A program made the translations under genes and the position numbers. The notes under the pieces are model-generated. The model worked only from the letters and a program-made list of their open reading frames with translations, made no database searches and was not told the DNA's origin. A stretch of 8,182 bases of DNA from Candidatus Nomurabacteria bacterium (GTDB taxonomy: Bacteria > Patescibacteriota > Saccharimonadia > Saccharimonadales > Saccharimonadaceae): NCBI GenBank assembly GCA_031287975.1, contig JAITSF010000035.1, positions 1 to 8,182 of the forward strand, read 5' to 3'. Positions 7,072-8,182 of the stretch are shown in pieces (positions within the stretch are counted from its first letter, which is position 1; each line of letters opens with the position of its first letter).

Positions 7072-7095
7072 GTTTATGCAATATTATTACCAAAT

Positions 7096-7126
7096 GTCTG
7101 CAGCAAGGACCGTCCTTGCTGCAGAC
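7096..7126. repeat. Perfect 31-bp palindrome
   Basis: GTCTGCAGCAAGGAC (7096-7110) and GTCCTTGCTGCAGAC (7112-7126) are exact reverse complements around one base. It shares its core with the hairpin at 7009-7051. A stem this long with a 1-nt centre could extrude as a cruciform. Confidence 0.9.
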
Positions 7127-7146
7127 TCGCTTTGTGCCAATCGGGC

Positions 7147-7171
7147 TGCAGTAGCCTAATCGGCTACTGCA
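7147..7171 (-). repeat. 10-bp hairpin spanning the stop codon of the FISUMP gene
   Basis: TGCAGTAGCC (7147-7156) and GGCTACTGCA (7162-7171) pair around a 5-nt loop (GATTA on the minus strand). The TAG stop (7166-7164) is inside the stem. It has no downstream T-run on the minus strand. It may act as a transcript 3' end structure or as a recombination or retrohoming landmark. Confidence 0.8.
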
Positions 7172-8182
7172 AAAGACAGCGGACCGACAACCCGAAGTAG
7201 CGATAGTTCCAATTGTCTGGGTTGACGTAGCCCGCCGAACCGGAGACCAAGAAAAACGCGTTGTCGGAATCGCCTGGGTAGTGCGACGAAGACCAAAAGA
7301 TCTCGTAGCCGCCCTGGCCGACCCAGCTCGAGCCGTCGCGGTTGCCCGCAAAGACACCCCTAAAAGGACCGGTGAATTGCCAGTTTTGGTAATAACCAGT
7401 GCCACTGCTAGTAGATGATGAAGTAGCACTAGGATTATTCATTTTAGCATTAAGCCAGGCGAATTCTCCGCTACTGCCGCCGGTTGGCAGTCGCCAGTTA
7501 ACTGGACATATATCGTTAGTGGCGTCGCTAGGCATAGCGTTGTAAGGTGTACAAGTGTTTGAACCGCCTGAAGCTGTGCCGCCGGCTGTAGCTGCACACC
7601 AGTTATAGTAATTGCCAGCAAAGTTTTGGCTAGTAATATCTGTTTCTTGGGAGTTAGGTTTGCTAACATCATAGCTGCTTTCACTGCTGATTAGGGAATA
7701 GAGATGTGGGGTGTCATAGTAGTAGCCGCTGTCAGTATTGTTTATTTGGGGCAGGGTCCAGTTGGCTTGGATGTTGGTGTCAGCTGGGGTTAGTTGGGTG
7801 GTGCTGGTAGTGGAGCCGAGTTTAAGGTTATTTAACATCCAAACCTTATTGTCTGCTAATTTACCTATACAATAATCCTGGTTATTCCTAGTATCAGTAA
7901 CTATCCCAGTATCCCCCACACTCCAAGTTGCTGTGGTAGTATTAGCGTCTTGGATACTACCTATGTTGCCTTTAAAGGCTGGTCCAGAAGAACAAGCAAT
8001 ACTGGGCTCTATACAGTTCTCGTCATCAAAGGATATAGTATTATCCCATTGACACGGTACCATAGCCCCAACAGCCGTATAAGTAATAGTAGTCCTATAC
8101 TCCCCCGCAATAGTACCTAATGTCAACCTAGCCCCATAATAAGCCCTAAAACTAGTCAACGGTGCAGGACTTCCCCCCAAAG
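7164..8182 (-). CDS. Surface protein with C-terminal FISUMP (Fib_succ_major) domain, 5' end outside window
   Basis: At least 338 codons are visible; the start lies beyond the right edge. The first part (YYGARLTLGTIAGEYR, TITYTAVG) resembles the last strand of the extracellular beta module found before FISUMP domains in Saccharibacteria. From about residue 90 of the fragment the FISUMP hallmarks appear: VTDTRNNQDYCIGKLADNK, VWMLNNLKLG, a Ser/Thr-rich middle, NDICPVNWRLPTGG (222-235), GYEIFWSSS (291-299) and the terminal YRYFGLSVRC (326-335). The protein is probably exported and displayed, perhaps for binding host or partner cells; the ligand is unknown. Bases 7201-7380 are about 59% G+C by hand count, against about 37-45% in sampled stretches upstream in the gene, with C-ending codons like the core genes. 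The 3' end may therefore be a separate cassette. The stop TAG lies in a hairpin. Confidence 0.85.
   Translation of the reverse strand, partial: LGGSPAPLTSFRAYYGARLTLGTIAGEYRTTITYTAVGAMVPCQWDNTISFDDENCIEPSIACSSGPAFKGNIGSIQDANTTTATWSVGDTGIVTDTRNNQDYCIGKLADNKVWMLNNLKLGSTTSTTQLTPADTNIQANWTLPQINNTDSGYYYDTPHLYSLISSESSYDVSKPNSQETDITSQNFAGNYYNWCAATAGGTASGGSNTCTPYNAMPSDATNDICPVNWRLPTGGSSGEFAWLNAKMNNPSATSSSTSSGTGYYQNWQFTGPFRGVFAGNRDGSSWVGQGGYEIFWSSSHYPGDSDNAFFLVSGSAGYVNPDNWNYRYFGLSVRCLLQ
7190..7385 (-). other. Compositionally distinct 3' segment of the FISUMP gene (candidate variable cassette)
   Basis: It codes for the last ~60 residues, from about FTGPFRGV to the C-terminus. G+C jumps to about 59% with many NNC codons, then falls to about 40% just upstream (7381-7440). 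The segment ends at a hairpin and a palindrome cluster. It could be an imported or gene-converted C-terminal cassette or the variable region of a diversity-generating retroelement. The approximate borders are mine. Confidence 0.45.

Larger units (their letters stand above)
6911..7163. other. Non-coding gap with palindrome cluster
   Basis: This gap separates two minus-strand genes. I see no credible coding frame, because the open frames here merely translate the palindromes. The part from 6911 to about 7008 shows nothing recognisable. The part from 7009 onward is nearly all inverted repeats and copies of TGCAGCAAGG/CCTTGCTGCA. Confidence 0.7.

Noticed and set aside
7009..7126. CRISPR array
   Set aside because: The repeats are in both orientations, shorter than CRISPR repeats, and have no uniform spacers; no cas genes are seen.
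6982..7200. Small open frames on both strands across the palindromes
   Set aside because: Their residues (repeats such as CSKD, LLQQG) just translate the TGCAGCAAGG repeats, and they overlap the end of the FISUMP gene.

Overview
The window looks like a chromosomal segment of a Patescibacteria/CPR bacterium, most likely Candidatus Saccharibacteria (TM7). The grounds are: Ser/Thr-rich surface proteins ending in a FISUMP (Fib_succ_major) domain; a shortened MurF-like ligase; an RpfB/YabE-type wall protein next to rsmA; almost no Shine-Dalgarno sequences; and extended -10 boxes lying 6-7 nt before most start codons. The taxon is inferred from family content, not from a search. No in-frame UGA is needed to read any gene, so the UGA-to-glycine code of Gracilibacteria/Absconditabacteria is not supported.

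Layout. 1-700 (minus): the 5' end of a secreted surface protein gene, running off the left edge. Its start region holds a strong hairpin and an (AG/TC)11 tract that puts the promoter-proximal ATG out of frame with the signal peptide, which suggests a phase-variable locus in the OFF state. 700-950: a tRNA-Ala(CGC) gene (minus), an AT-rich palindrome, and a mirror-image pair of divergent extended -10 promoters. 952-6107 (plus): a compact housekeeping block of a VTT/DedA-like membrane protein, a MurF-like ligase, an RpfB-like protein (TM, DUF348 x3, G5, phage-tail-lysozyme domain), rsmA and prfA. 6104-6895 (minus): a polytopic membrane protein of unknown function, convergent with prfA and sharing stop-codon bases with it. 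6911-7171: a non-coding stretch packed with near-perfect palindromes and six copies of one decamer. 7164-8182 (minus): the 3' part of a second surface protein with a C-terminal FISUMP domain, running off the right edge. Its last ~200 bp differ sharply in base composition from the rest of the gene.

How it fits together. The central block combines cell-envelope building and remodelling (MurF-like ligase, G5/lysozyme protein) with translation (rsmA for 16S rRNA dimethylation, prfA for termination, tRNA-Ala). The rpfB/yabE-ksgA pairing is an old bacterial linkage kept here with a different catalytic domain. The block is flanked by members of one surface-protein family, each associated with repeat or palindrome structures that could generate variation: a slippage tract at the 5' end of the left gene, and a compositionally distinct 3' cassette with terminal hairpins in the right gene. 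These two loci are the most promising parts of the window.
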